A stretch of DNA of 64,000 nt from Reticulitermes speratus (lineage: Eukaryota > Arthropoda > Insecta > Blattodea > Rhinotermitidae), in contig JAJKFL010000007.1 of assembly GCA_021186555.1 (NCBI GenBank), positions 30,456,177 through 30,520,176 on the forward strand. The letters are read 5' to 3'. A program made the translations under genes and the position numbers. The notes below the pieces were generated by a model. That model was not told where the DNA came from and searched no databases. It was given only the letters and a program-made list of their open reading frames with translations. Positions 35,641 to 47,649 of the stretch are shown here, piece by piece. Position 1 is the first letter of the stretch. Every line of letters begins with the position of its first letter.

Positions 35641-38390
35641 TATGCTTTACATCGATTACTTCAGTTATAAGCACCTCGTGCTTCAACTTAATACAAATTC
35701 TTAATTCCCAGTGCATTAAGATATCACCACTATCAGCTGTCCAATTAAGTAAAATCCAGGGAATGTGTTTTACCAGTCTTTCATGTTATATGTATAAAAG
35801 TTTTAAAGTTTCCTTAAAATTACATATATATTGGTTATAAATTAATGGCAGTCCTGTTTTTGTGTAAGGATTATCCCATGTAGGTTGAGGGTAGCCTGTA
35901 TTATGTTGTTGTGTGTCCAGTGTTGTGATTCTGGTTGTGTTGTGATAAACATATGTAGGGGTAATTGACTTACTTGTAACAATATAGTGCATGTGTTGGC
36001 TTTTTAAACATTTGGTTTGTTATCATGAAGCACGGTGAATATAACGTGAAATTAAAAATCAGCTGCCAACAGTGGCGTAGCCAGGTTATTTCTTTGCACC
36101 GAGGGTGAGTAACCACAATGGGCGCCCCTAACAGAATTTATGAATTAAAAGAATCAGGATTATTTATTGAATTTGCTGTTATGTTTCTCAATTTAAAAAA
36201 ATTATGATCGCAGCAAATCATTTTCTTTTTATTTAACGTATTCATTTTGCTGCCCCTTTGACTCTGCAGCCCGCAGTAGCTCCACCTATCGCCCGTTATA
36301 AGCCACACCCATGGTTGGCAATATATGTTCACAGCACAATTAACATACCGCTGTTTCGTTCATTGGTGTTCCTTTAAGCGCTTTGAATTACCGCATCGTA
36401 ACGCATTAGTCTCTAAGACTTACCTCTGGTGTACATCCGGTAAAACGTAGCCAGGCCGTGCTGTGTCCGCCGCACGCACCACATAAATGTACAGCCGATT
36501 CCCAAGCTTCTGCGCAGGCCCTCAGCGCAGCATACCTCCTGTTATATTACACATCTCTTTACACGACGTGACCCCACACACGTCTGCGAGCCAACTACAC
36601 TTCTTACAAGCTCTGACTTGCGATAACCACGTAGACGCTCGCGGTGTGGTAGGAGTGGTCGAACCCAAAACCACTAAAATAGCTCTTCTCATCACGTTAC
36701 TGGCCTTGGTACTGGCGAAGAGATGCGATTGGAATTTCAGGAGGTTGCAGTAATCGTATGATTATGTACGAATAGCGACTGTTTGTCGTCGCTGCTGATA
36801 AAAGGCACTGCCTACCAACGCAGCCCATGTCAGCTGATGCCGTGACGTCGTCCTACTACTCACGCCTCCCTGTCGCCCCCCACCCTTTTACCTCTAACTT
36901 AACACGTGACCGTGAAACCGCCCGCCTATCCAGATTGGCTGGTAAGCTACAGATCGCTAACCTCTGCCAACCACAACGCCACACTTCCTGTACATACAAA
37001 TGAGATGCTGTTTTTTTTTTTTGCATGATAGCGTCTATGAATTAAAGGTGAAATATACAGTAAAATAATCAGGTCAGTGAAACCTGTAACGTTATTTTCT
37101 TGCAACTAAGAACATGTCCTTGTTTCACCAAATATTCCAATTAAATTTCTTTTCTACTGTCTTTAAGTGCTCAAATTCTTATTCATCCTACTGTCAACGG
37201 GTATTTCCACTTTATCCCTTTCATCCTCAATTCCATTGACAATGTGCGATACAGTTTTGTTCTTAAATATGTTGTTGGGTAAGGCGATATACCACGACCG
37301 GCCCAAGACATGTGGGCGCTCCGGACAGGCTGATAATTTGGTGCACCTTCGGCTTTGGGGAAACTTTTTGAGACCGCGTGCCCGAACTGCGGATAATTTT
37401 CAAATAAATTCCTTTTCGTGACCATGGGGATTTTGAGCAGCGAATAGGGTCTAGGAATCTGCCATCGTCATTATACACTATACATAATAATTATTTTATT
37501 GTAATTATAATATGACGACCTTCGAGCAATGCGATATGCAGGAAAACTGGAAAGAAGCTGAGGCTGAGTTTATCCATATTTGAAAAGAAAAAAAGCAATA
37601 AATATAACTTAAATATTAGTCATATATTACTGTTACAGTAAATATAATAACAGGAGAGAGAGAGAGAACAATGAATCGCAAGAATATATAAAGCAAGTAA
37701 TGATGATACTGCCATTGCAACAAACTTAAAACAGCTGAAATTTCAGGATTGGAATTCCAGACCTTCAGAACTACATTGTCTAAAATTGTCAGTGCTGATC
37801 CAACTAACGGATTTCATTCGATTCTTGTAGTTCAGCTCTTAAATCGACAAATTTTGCCTCTAAATTCAGCCACTCTATAAATCAAATGCATCTCAGAATT
37901 ATTCCGTCCAATTCATTGCAACATTCCCAAAATATTTTTTTCAAATTTTAAATTGCACATTTTATGGAGTTAGCAGTTTCTTCAAATAATTTGAACGGAT
38001 CAAAATGTTGGAGAATAGTTCTATAGGTGAATAAGAGATGCTTACAAAATGCATTTGAAGGCTCTGAAGGTCTGGTTTATCATAAATTCCAAGGTCAATG
38101 ATGTGTTGTTTGGGTTTGAGAAAAATTTAAAAGTGTCATTATTGGAATCATGTTTAAGAAATTTTCATTTGGTTTCGAAATGTTTTATGTTATTAAACAT
38201 AACAACAAATTTCTTGTAAACCACCTGCAATGTAATTTAAAGTAATTTAAATGCAAAGAACGTCTGTAAAATAACACCGACTTACAAATCCGTAAGTCAC
38301 ATAATTCTTTAAATGTCAATCTTTCATACGTCTAAACTAGGTATAAATGAATTTCTTCCAAACTCAACAAGTCGATGAAACAAAACGCCG
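35641..38390. other. No gene recognised; one possible hAT-like end
   Basis: CAGTGGCGTAGCCAGG at 36070 resembles a hAT-type terminus, and CAGTAGCTCCACC near 36269 may be a worn opposite end. A short (GA)n tract lies near 37650. Overlapping open frames at 36487-36753 and 37167-37478 lack any motif. The rest is AT-rich. Confidence 0.4.
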
Positions 38391-38394
38391 ACTA

Positions 38395-38630
38395 ACACAA
38401 CGAACAGTACTTTACTTCAGTAACACTTTGTACTCGAGTGCACATCGCTCAGCTAACTTTATTTCCACTCGCGGGCGCTGTAATGTTCGGCGGAAGAGGG
38501 GACAAATTTACATTTCGCCAGATTTTTCAGGAGTCACGTGCGGAAACTGAGTTTACTGGACATATATTTACGATTATTCCAGTGACGTCTTAGCGCCTTT
38601 ATATGTTGGTACCACTGGTAGCTGCCCAGC
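38395..38630 (+). promoter_or_regulatory. Copy B: conserved upstream region, likely promoter
   Basis: The stretch is conserved with the inverted copy upstream of D (58950-58700). Kept words are ATCGCTCAGCTAAC, CACTCGCGGGCGCTGTAA, TTTACATTTCGCCAGATTT, the E-box-like GTCACGTG (38534-38541), the CRE-like TGACGTCT (38583-38590) and a TATA-like TTTATAT (38598-38604). The TATA-like box is about 165 bases before the exon 1 ATG. The function is inferred from position and conservation only. Confidence 0.4.
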
Positions 38631-38768
38631 TGGCCCGCGCCTTAGTCAGGACTTGGGATTTATTTTTCTTAAGCTCAGGTACACTCTTGTCTAAATATGC
38701 AAATTTAATTTCAGATACACTCTGGACACAGAACAAAATCAGATGAAACTGAAAACCTGTTTTAAGTA

Positions 38769-38835
38769 ATGTCGTTACCAACGGATTTCCCTTCGTGCAA
38801 CGTGTGTGCCTCTGGGAGAACATCCTTGGGAAAAC
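38769..38835 (+). CDS. Copy B: coding exon 1
   Basis: Seen: an ATG opens 22 codons (MSLPTDFPSC, then NVCASGRTSLGK) and stops at a strong donor, AAAAC|GTAAGTAT, leaving one base of the next codon. The identical peptide and donor occur in copy D (58571-58505). Exon 2 in A, B and D begins with AC, which completes a CAC codon and continues in frame with the main protein. Inference: this is the true protein start. The peptide has a CxxC pair (SCNVC) but no domain I recognise. The 5' limit of the exon is not visible. Alternatively it is an untranslated leader and translation starts at AAAATGGCGGC in exon 2. Confidence 0.5.
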
Positions 38836-38916
38836 GTAAGTATGACTATTGTCAGAATTGCTGTAATCAGGAGCGAATTTCTCTTCGTATACACCTTCGT
38901 ATAACATTGATGTCTC

Positions 38917-39337
38917 GACAGATACAGCTTGTCACCTCAAGCCCACGTTACATATGCACTGTGATGTCACAGACTTCCACTTACATTAACTTTATATCAT
39001 TACAGATACAGCTTGTCACCTCAAGCCCACGTTACATATGCACTGTGATGTCACAGACTTCCACTTACATTAACTTTATATCATTACAGATACAGCTTGT
39101 CACCTCAAGCCCACGTTACATATGCACTGTGATGTCACAGACTTCCACTTACATTAACTTTATATCATTACAGATACAGCTTGTCACCTCAAGCCCACGT
39201 TACATATGCACTGTGATGTCACAGACTTCCACTTACATTAACTTTATATCATTACAGATACAGCTTGTCACCTCAAGCCCACGTTACATATGCACTGTGA
39301 TGTCACAGACTTCCACTTACATTAACTTTATATCATT
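38917..39337. repeat. 84-bp tandem array, 5 copies, in copy B's intron
   Basis: The unit contains ACAGATACAGCTTGTCACC, TCAAGCCCACGTTACATATG and TGATGTCACAGACTTCC. The copies are almost identical. Copy D's intron has a single unit at the same place (about 58340-58430), so the expansion happened after the B/D duplication or contracted in D. A 200-codon open frame across it is a by-product. Confidence 0.95.
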
Positions 39338-39903
39338 AAGGACATTGCTTTGCCAAGAGGTGTCACAATAATGTAACGTTACGTAATATATTATACACAT
39401 GTGACGTGTTGCTATACAGTGTGTTGTTTCTTAGCGAAGTTGTTTGTTTACTTTATTAAGATGTTATACCCAGCTTGGTCTTGCAGAATTTGTAATACTA
39501 TCTTTCATTAGCATTGATTGTGCTGATGAGCGCCTTAGTATATATAATTAGATTCTATTTTCTGTCTTCCGTCGTGCCTTCATGCTGAAGAATAATTAAG
39601 CTGTCCCAAACTTTCTCTAATTTGTACGTTGCTAACAGCGCTGTTTTCTGACAATACTCTTCAGTAAAACACAATTTATAGCGAGACCAAAGGCTATCAA
39701 TCATCAGTCCCATTTAAGTGATTAGCAGCTCTATAAACTAATATTCTATGTTTTCTGTGTAACATGTTTCGAAACAATAAACCTACTTGCAACAAGCACA
39801 AAAAATTCTCTAGTATCCGAAATTCAGTTTCACACTTGAACGGCGTATACCTGCTACCTCTGTAGTCCTGTCACTATTACTTAAATTTTTATGTTTAGTG
39901 CAG

Positions 39904-42900
39904 ACATTTGATGGCAAAGAGAAACTGGCAGTGAGTGAAATGAAGAAACTCCACAGCAAAACAACACACAACCGACACCCAGCCAAAAGAGGCCTGGAAG
40001 TGTGAAAGACGCCGGCCACCAGTTCGAAGTGAAAATGGCGGCCTTGATTGTTCTGCGTGATTTGCAGAGGGGCGACAACTTCGAACTCTTCTCCAACATA
40101 GACGGTGAAGGCAATTTTGATGACCTCTTGTATACAGCAGGTGGTCGGCGGTACTTCCTACAGCTGAAACACGCCGACAGTGTGGACAAAAAGAAGTTGA
40201 CAAAAGGAGAGCTGGTGACACTACTGCAAAAGTGTTTCAAATCATACTGTGCTATTCAAAACAGGCGATACTTTCAAAGACATCGATTGATAACTCGGAT
40301 TTTATCATTTTCACAAACAAAGAACTAACGCGAGAATTACTAAAGCATAAAACAAGACAGAGGAAAGTCGATATTTTCTTTAAAACGTCCGACAAAAGCG
40401 AAATATTTAGCTTCTCCCCAAACGAGAAGAACAAAGAATTTGACTTGTATACACTCCTAGAGAATTATTTGAAACAAAGTAAAGAATTTCGTTATTTCTG
40501 TGATCGACATATAGTGACTGAGTTCTTGAACAAGTTGATAGCGGTCACCGGTCAGAAAGGTCAACGGGAACTTGATGAAGTGATTAAGCAGGAATTAGAA
40601 AGGACGATGCAGCAAATGTTGATGATGACGTGTACAGTGCAGAGCTACTTGAATTCAAAACGCTGGTAGAGACTTGGTGTAGGGACACAAAAGAGAAAAT
40701 GACAGCAAAAATGTTCAGATATTGGCTGCAGAAAGCCAAGACAATGGATCGGGCTACGCTTGTTAGAAGTTTGTATAAAGCTACACATTGAAGCTTGCCA
40801 GGTGAGGAATTGAGTTTTCCTACAACGAAGTCTCACTGCTTCACACCGAACTATCCAACAAACGTGCTGTTCACGTGAGGTCAGATGCAGTCACAATCTG
40901 CAGTATACTTCTGATGGACTGTCTGCCACAATCAAAATGCATCTTCGTTACCCTGGAATCACTGCAGTGTAATGAAAAGAAGTTGCTTCATGCTTGGCTT
41001 GGAAGTCATTGGGAATGGCTTATTGTGCCCTGTGATTCAACAGTCCAGCCAATTGCTATATCGAATACATGCCTGGACTCTTGCAGATATATTACACATG
41101 CTGATTCGAAAACATGTTTCATCATTCTGACTCATTATTCAGTTAATGAGATGCAAGCTTTCACTCCTATAGACCACAAATTTAAGTTTGAACAGCTGTC
41201 AGATGAGTCACAGGCAATGGTGCTAGACAAGAAGATAGACTTCTAAGGTTGTGAAGTGACGATGAGAAATGTGTTACAGCGACACGGTAATGTGGAGCAC
41301 GTTTTGGGACCTGAACTGGTCACAGACCTGATAACAGAGGAAACTGCCGTCAATATAGGAGGCAAACTGCATATGAGTACAGAACACTATGTACCCAGGT
41401 TCTTGAAAGGAAATATATACTTGAAATTGGATGTCCTACAGAATCAAAATTCTAATAAAGATGTATTTGCTGTGAGTGGAATGACAAAGGAAAAGCTACT
41501 TGAAATTGTATCTTCAGGTGAGACTGTCGAAAACTTTAATGTGGGTGAGACCAGGGGTGTCAGATTTATTTTTCTACCAAGAGAAGATACAGAAACATGT
41601 TTCTTTAAACTCTGCGAGTTATACAACGGAGAGACGTTGCACTGGCTGAAGTATAAAGATGGAAAATTGCTGTGGAAGAGACATGTGGTGACGTTGGCAA
41701 TCTGCTAGTTTGCATCGACACTGTAAAACCGGGTATAGACAAGCGGATTTTAAAAAAGTACATGAAGAGTGAGAGCTGTGAGGTCAACGAGAATTTGATC
41801 TGGGACTTGTGTGAGAGGACAGTGTTAGTGGTCGCAGAGCCGGGTATGGGGAAATCAAGCACTACAACACACGTGGCGTGGCACACTAAATTAGCCGATC
41901 CTACGTCGTGGGTTGTGCGTATAAACTGGAATGATCATACTAGGAAATTACAGGAAATCAATGCAGCAACTTTCAATTTAGACACCCTTGTTGAATTCTT
42001 CTGTAGCGCTGCATTCCCTCACTCAAAATATACAGACATTAACAGCAGTCTGCTCAAACAGGCGCTACAGAGCAGTGGAAATGTAACAGTCTTAATGGAC
42101 GGTTTTGATGAGATCAGTCCGACTTATGCTGACAAAGCTGTTGTCATTCTGTCTGAACTCATGAGGACTAAAGTGGAGAGAGTTTGAGTTACGTCACGTC
42201 CTGTACAGAGGGAAAAGCTTGAGGAGTTGCTGCATGTTTCAGCTCTTACTCTGAAAAATTTCAAAAGTATGTGAAGAAAAGATGTTACGTCATATCTGGG
42301 AAGAGAAATCAAATGGAAATACAGCTGGATTGGAAGAGTATATGAAGCATGTTCTTAAGCAGGTAAATGAATCAGTCTGCCCGAGAAACTTAACTGGCTG
42401 TCCTTTGTATATTTTTAGTTTTGTAATTGCGTTTGAAGAAAACTTGAAAACTTATTTTAAATCAAGAAGATCCAGTCTGACAGTACAGGCTGGTAAGGAC
42501 AAAAGAGGTGTACTGATGAACGTAGTGGAGGGCAATCCACAGTTCGTATATCGAACGTTCGCAGAATACTTCACAGCTCGCTGGTTCAGCGAAAACTTCG
42601 AGTCAAATAGAAGTGCCCTGGAACATATTCTTTTCGACCCTAAATATAGCTTCGTGGCAGACATGTTCGACAGAATGCTGGCGAAAGACTGTCCACTGCA
42701 CTGCGCAGTGTTAGAAGGGGACGTGAAATGTTTAAAAACTCTAGTGAACGAAGGTTTTGACGTCAGTGCTGTGGACAAGGGTGGCAGAACTCTTATGCAC
42801 ATTATTGCGAAACGCGAAAAAGAATTTGTACATTACGAAAAGTATATAGAGAGATTCATGGATATATTCCGTGATTATAGAGTTCCTTTCGACGCCACGG

Positions 42901-43479
42901 ACTGTGTACTGCAGTGGACACCTTTGCAATACGCCATAAAGTCGGAGGGGTGGTTTTTTGTGGAACGGTTACTTGAAAGAAATGTTGACATCTGGTTTGG
43001 ATATGATTAGTCAGAGGGCACACGACACAGACAACATTGACCCAATCATCATACACGCTGCAACGTATGGTCACATGTTACTTCTTGAGTATATATGCAG
43101 TATCGGCGTGAACATTCTTTAGGCATGTTCTATGGACTTCCCTTCTCCTCTACATGCTGCTATGCAGGAAGACGAGCTGCCTATGATCAGATGGCTAATC
43201 AAGCACGGTGCTGACTGCAATACTAGATACAGCGATGGCCAAACACATTTGTACTACGCTGTTACTGAAGGCTCGCTTGATGTTGTCCAAGCACTGGTGG
43301 AGGAGGGAGGTGCGTCAGTGGACGTACGTGATGACTGCGGTAGGACAGTCATTGACTGGGCCAAATATAATGCATCGGATCAATCCCTCTGTAGAGATCA
43401 AGTGGAAAAATGGAAGGAAATTTTAAAATATCTGGAGGAAAGGAAATGTAAACTTGTCCAGCAGTGTAAGGCACAATAA
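39904..43479 (+). pseudogene. Copy B: nuclease-like/NACHT/ankyrin protein, inactivated
   Basis: Seen: the acceptor GTTTAGTGCAG|AC starts exon 2. MAALIVLRDLQRGDNFELF starts at 40035, with FDDLLYT...YFLQLKH as the nuclease-like signature. The middle domain is VHLRSDAVTICSILL (about 40863 on). The NACHT P-loop AEPGMGKSS lies near 41838, Walker B VLMDGFDEI near 42092, then HR/TFAEYFTARWF near 42555. Ankyrin repeats run from about 42690 to the stop at 43479. Breaks: TGA at 39909-39911, an added base near 40260, frame changes near 40600-40640 and 40830, a TAA at 41244-41246 where C and D have CAA, TGA at 42185-42187 where D has TGG (TSRP region), a missing segment of about 80 codons near 42480 compared with D, and late breaks near 43010 and 43121. 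Known family role: ATP-driven STAND sensor. Inference: a dead paralogue, closest to C in its central part. Confidence 0.88.
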
Positions 43480-43554
43480 TGACTCATGAAATTTTGCCAT
43501 GTGCAGCATGATTAAACTAGTCAAAAATATTAAAATTAAATTTATCCGCGTAAC

Positions 43555-43800
43555 AAAATCTATGTTGGAGGGCTGAGGTCTAGCTCCACGCAATCTTAAC
43601 ACCGGCAATAAATGCAAATAATGTTAATCTAAATATCTCTGCCACCTTACCTACCCGGCACAAGTTTAATTGGTTACCGAGTGGGCCCAAGTTCCGGAAC
43701 TGATGAAATCAGAGAACCCAAAAACCTCTTGCATTTGCCGGGAATCGAAACACGATCCCTCCTTTGTCCAAGCTGTGGCATACACGCTACACCGACTGCA
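43555..43800 (-). mobile_element. Family 3 SINE downstream of copy B
   Basis: On the minus strand the head has GTTTCGATTCCCGGC. The body has CATCAGTTCCGGAACTTGGG, CCCACTCGGTAACCAATT and TGTGCCGGG. The tail has TTATTGCCGGTGTTAAGA and GTGGAGCTAGACCTC. The same element lies in the same antisense position about 75-100 bp after the stop of copies D and E. The head end is extended by the 69-bp array beginning at 43741. Confidence 0.8.
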
Positions 43801-44505
43801 GTATCCCGTCTCTATAAAACACGATCCCTCCTTTGTCCAAGCTGTAGCATACACGCTACACCGACTGCAGTATCCCGTCTCTATAAAACACGATCCCTCC
43901 TTTGTCCAAGCTGTAGCATACACGCTACACCGACTGCAGTATCCCGTCTCTATAAAACACGATCCCTCCTTTGTCCAAGCTGTAGCATACACGCTACACC
44001 GACTGCAGTATCCGTCTCTATAAAACACGATCCCTCCTTTGTCCAAGCTGTAGCATACACGCTACACCGACTGCAGTATCCCGTCTCTATAAAACACGAT
44101 CCCTCGGTTGTCCAAGCTGTAGCATACGCTACACCGACTGCAGTATCCCATCTCTATAAAACACGATCCCTCCTTTGTCCAAGCTGTAGCATACACGCTA
44201 CACCGACTGCAGTATCCCGTCTCTATAAAACACGATCCCTCCTTTGTCCAAGCTGTAGCATACACGCTACACCGACTGCAGTATCCCGTCTCTATAAAAC
44301 ACGATCCCTCCTTTGTCCAAGCTGTAGCATACACGCTACATCGACTGCAGTATCCCGTCTCTATAAAACACGATCCCTCCTTTGTCCAAGCTGTAGCATA
44401 CACGCTACACCGACTGCAGTATCCCGTCTCTATAAAACACGATCCCTCGGTTGTCCAAGCTGTAGCATACACGCTACACCGACTGCAGTATCCCGTCTCT
44501 ATAAT
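43741..44505. repeat. 69-bp tandem array built from a SINE tRNA-like head, 11 copies
   Basis: The unit contains CACGATCCCTCCTTTGTCC, AAGCTGTAGCATACACGC and TACACCGACTGCAGTATCCC. The first unit overlaps the Pol III-type head of the family 3 SINE at 43731-43800 (TTGCCGGGAATCGAAACACG), so the satellite is an amplified piece of that SINE. Two units carry TCGG for TCCT. The long frames on both strands (23-codon period) are by-products. Confidence 0.9.
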
Positions 44506-44514
44506 ACCTTTCAA

Positions 44515-45112
44515 CAGCTCAGCCAGTATGACCTACAGCCGGTAGACCCAAGTTCATTCCCGGTACGCATACTGCTGTGTTCACAATGTCTGTACGGCCA
44601 GCCCACTTTCATCACCAGTGTGCACAGAGGGACATGCCTGTGGGAACGGAGCGGGTCTAAGCGTGAAGCTGAGCACTTACTGTGATCCAGACGTCTACAG
44701 TCTGTGGCACTGTGCGTCCTCACACTTATACGTCTTCAGGCAGTAATGCTTTAGTGACACAACTTGGCCTTACTGTGCCTTTATTGAAACACTGTGGTGT
44801 AGATTGTACAGTGTATCAAAATGGACTTCTGAGAGACGGTGGGACGAGTGGACTGGATGAAGCTGGCTCAGAAGATACCAGAGCTGGTCCTTTTGAAATT
44901 GGTGACTAAATTTAAGTTGCATAAAATACGAGAACGTTCATGACTAGCTGTGCAACTGTTAGCATCTCAAGAAGCACGTCCCCCACGCGGTTAGCTGGAT
45001 TTATTATTATTATACATATTTTTGTTATTAATTTTAAATGCTTGAAATAATATAATATTCAGATATTTCGTCAATCACAACTAACATTTCATTGTTTTCT
45101 GAATTAGTTTCC
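44515..45112. other. No gene; possible family 2/3 SINE body
   Basis: GTGTGCACAGAGGGACATG, GAAGCTGAGCACTTACTG and TTATACGTCTTCAGG at about 44620-44740 resemble SINE family 2 body and tail words. The rest up to 45112 is unassigned AT-rich sequence. Confidence 0.4.
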
Positions 45113-45267
45113 TTTACCACATGTTTCGGCCGAACTGACTATCTTTAAGACATATACAATATGTACAAAATACGTGGATTGTTGTAGCAATACAAAGTTT
45201 TATAAAAATGAGATCTCATCTCTACATAAAGGATAATAATAATACATATGATTTTTTGTTATTAATG
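45113..45267. repeat. 155-bp direct repeat, left of copy C
   Basis: It starts TTACCACATGTTTCGGCCG and ends GATTTTTTGTTATTAAT. The same sequence, in the same orientation and about 95% identical by eye, is at 47650-47801. It contains a hammerhead-like half core on the minus strand (GGCCGAAACATGTGG). Confidence 0.85.
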
Positions 45268-45329
45268 TTATTAATACGACGGGCTCTATTGTTTGTTCTA
45301 TTGTCTCATCGTGTAACGAATGTAGCTCA

Positions 45330-47620
45330 GAGGTACTGTAACTAACAGACTACATTTCTCGAGACTTCCCACAAATGTTTCCATCAACCGTTCATGGTCA
45401 TCTTGAACGCCAGCTTTCGTCAAGTCTTCCCTCTATTTTTCTTTTTCGTTAATCTGTAATTTCCTTTTAACAAAAGTGCATACAAGCAAAGTAAGTTAAG
45501 TTTCGATGTCAGACTGGATCTTCTTGATTTAAAATAAGTTTTAAAGTTTTCTTCAAAGGCAATTGCAAAAATAAAAATATACAAAGGACAGCCAGTTAAG
45601 TTTCTCGGGCAGACTGATTCATTTACCTGCTTAAGAACATACTTCATATACTCTTCCAATCCAGCTGTATTTCCATTTGATTTCTCTTCCCAGATATGAC
45701 GTAACATCTTTTCTTGACATTCTTTTGAAATTTTTTTCAGAGTAAAAGCTGAAACATGCAGCAACTCCTCAAGCCTTTCCCTCTGTACAGGACGTGACGT
45801 AACTCAAACTCTCTCCACTTTAGTCCTCATGAGTTTCAGACAGAATGACAACAGCTTTGTCAGCATAAGTCGGACTGATCTCATCAAACCCGTCCATTAA
45901 GACTGTTACATTTCCACTGCTCTGTAGCGCCTGTTTGAGCAGACTGCTGTTAATGTCTGTATATTTTGAGTGAGGGAATGCAGCGCTACAGAGGAATTCA
46001 ACAAGTGTGTCTAAATTGAAAGTTGCTGCATTGATTTCCTGTAATTTCCTAGTATGATCATTCCAGTTTATACGCACAACCCACGAACGTAGGATCGGCT
46101 AATTTAGTGTGCCACGCCACGTGTGTTGTAGTGCTTGATTTCCCCATACCCGGCTCTGCGACCACTAACACTGTCCTCTCACACAAGTCCCAGATCAAAT
46201 TCTCGTTGACCTCACAGCTCTCACTCTTCATGTACTTTTTTAAAATCCGCTTGTCTATACCCGTTTTACAGTGTCGATGCAATCTAACAGATTGCCAACG
46301 TCACCACATGTCTCTTCCACAGCAATTTTCCATCTTTATACTTCAGCCAGTGCAACGTCTCTCCGTTGTATAACTCGCAGAGTTTAAAGAAACATGTTTC
46401 TGTATCTTCTCTTGGTAGAACAATAAATGTGACACCCCTGGTCTCACCCACATTAAAGTTTTCACAGTCTCACCTGAAGATACAATCTGAAGTAGCTTTT
46501 CCTTTGTCATTCCACTCACAGCAAATACATCTTTATTAGAATTTTGATTCTGTAGGACATCCAATTTCAAGTATATATTTTCTTTCAAGAACCTGGGTAC
46601 ATAGTGTTCTGTACTCATATGCAGTTTGCCTCCCATATTGACGGCAGTTTCCTCTGTTATCAGGTCTGTGACCAGTTCAGGTCCCAAAACGTGCTCCACA
46701 TTACCGTGTCGCTGTAACACATTTCTCATCGTCACTTCACAACCTTGGAAGTCTATCTTCTTGTCTAGCACCATTGCCTGTGACTTCTTTGACAGCTGTT
46801 TAAAATTAAATGTGTGGTGTATAGGAGTGAAAGCTTGCATCTCAGTAACTGAATAATGAGTCAGAATGATGAAACATTTTTTCGAATCGGCATGTGTAAT
46901 ATATCTGCAAAAGTGCAGGTATGTATTCGATATAGCAATTGGCTGGACTGTTGAATCACAGGACACAATCAGCCATTCCCAATGACTTCCAAGCCAAGCA
47001 TGAAGCAACTTCTTTTCATTACACTGCAGTGATCCAGGGTAAAGAAGATGCATTTTGATTGTGGCAGACAGTCCATCAGAAGTATACTGCAGATTGTGAC
47101 TGCATCTGACCTCAAGTGAACAGCACTTACATTCGATATTTCGGCCTTAAGACTTTCACTATTGGAGAACTTAATTCCTCTCCTCAGAAGCATGTTAAAT
47201 CTTCTGACAACAGGTGCATAATGGTCGGCCTTAGCTCTCTGCAACCATTCTCTGACCTTTTCTGAGGTCATATCTACTCTTTTTTCCTTGTTCCTCCACC
47301 AATCTTCTAACGGCGTTTTGAAGTGATGTAATATTGAAAAGTAACTTTTAAAGTCAACTTTAATTTCATCGTGATTTCTTATTTCCTCAGCAATTAATCT
47401 GTCGAGATCCTGATGGCCTCTTTGACCTGTGGCTATTATCAACTCCTTCAGAAACTCACTAATCAGAAACTCCTCAGACGTTTCACTTCCCATTACTGAT
47501 TTCTTAATAAGAGTATATACTGCTTTTTCTTCGGCCGTTTTTGAATTGACTTTGAATACTTTGTTTTCGCAAGTCTCAAGAAGATGTCAATTTCCCTTCT
47601 CCTTTAGTTCATCCTTTGAA
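45330..47620 (-). pseudogene. Copy C: STAND/NACHT gene fragment lacking both ends
   Basis: Seen: on the minus strand, homology begins around 47620 (block DIFLETCENKVF), already past the nuclease-like domain. It continues through a helical region (47493-47130), the middle domain VHLRSDAVTICSILL, the P-loop AEPGMGKSS near 46175 and Walker B VLMDGFDEI near 45900, and fades around 45330 (GVQDDHERLMETF-like, frame-shifted). No ankyrin part remains. It shares the TGA at 45806-45804 with copy B (42185-42187) but not B's TAA at 41244. It has an extra base near 45835. From about 47125 leftward it is about 95% identical to B, while its N-terminal side is strongly diverged, so it is a mosaic. It lies between 155-bp direct repeats. 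Confidence 0.85.
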
Positions 47621-47649
47621 ATCCTTTGAATCCTTTGAAATTTGTTTTA

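Noticed and set aside
38769-39371. A 200-codon frame starting at the exon 1 ATG
   Set aside because: It reads through the strong splice donor into the 84-bp intron array; beyond 38835 it is repeat translation.
40252-42929. Antisense open frames across copy B, and similar ones across A, D and E
   Set aside because: They mirror conserved coding sequence on the other strand and have no motifs of their own.
43666-44685. Repetitive proteins with a 23-residue period
   Set aside because: Translation of the SINE-derived 69-bp array on both strands.
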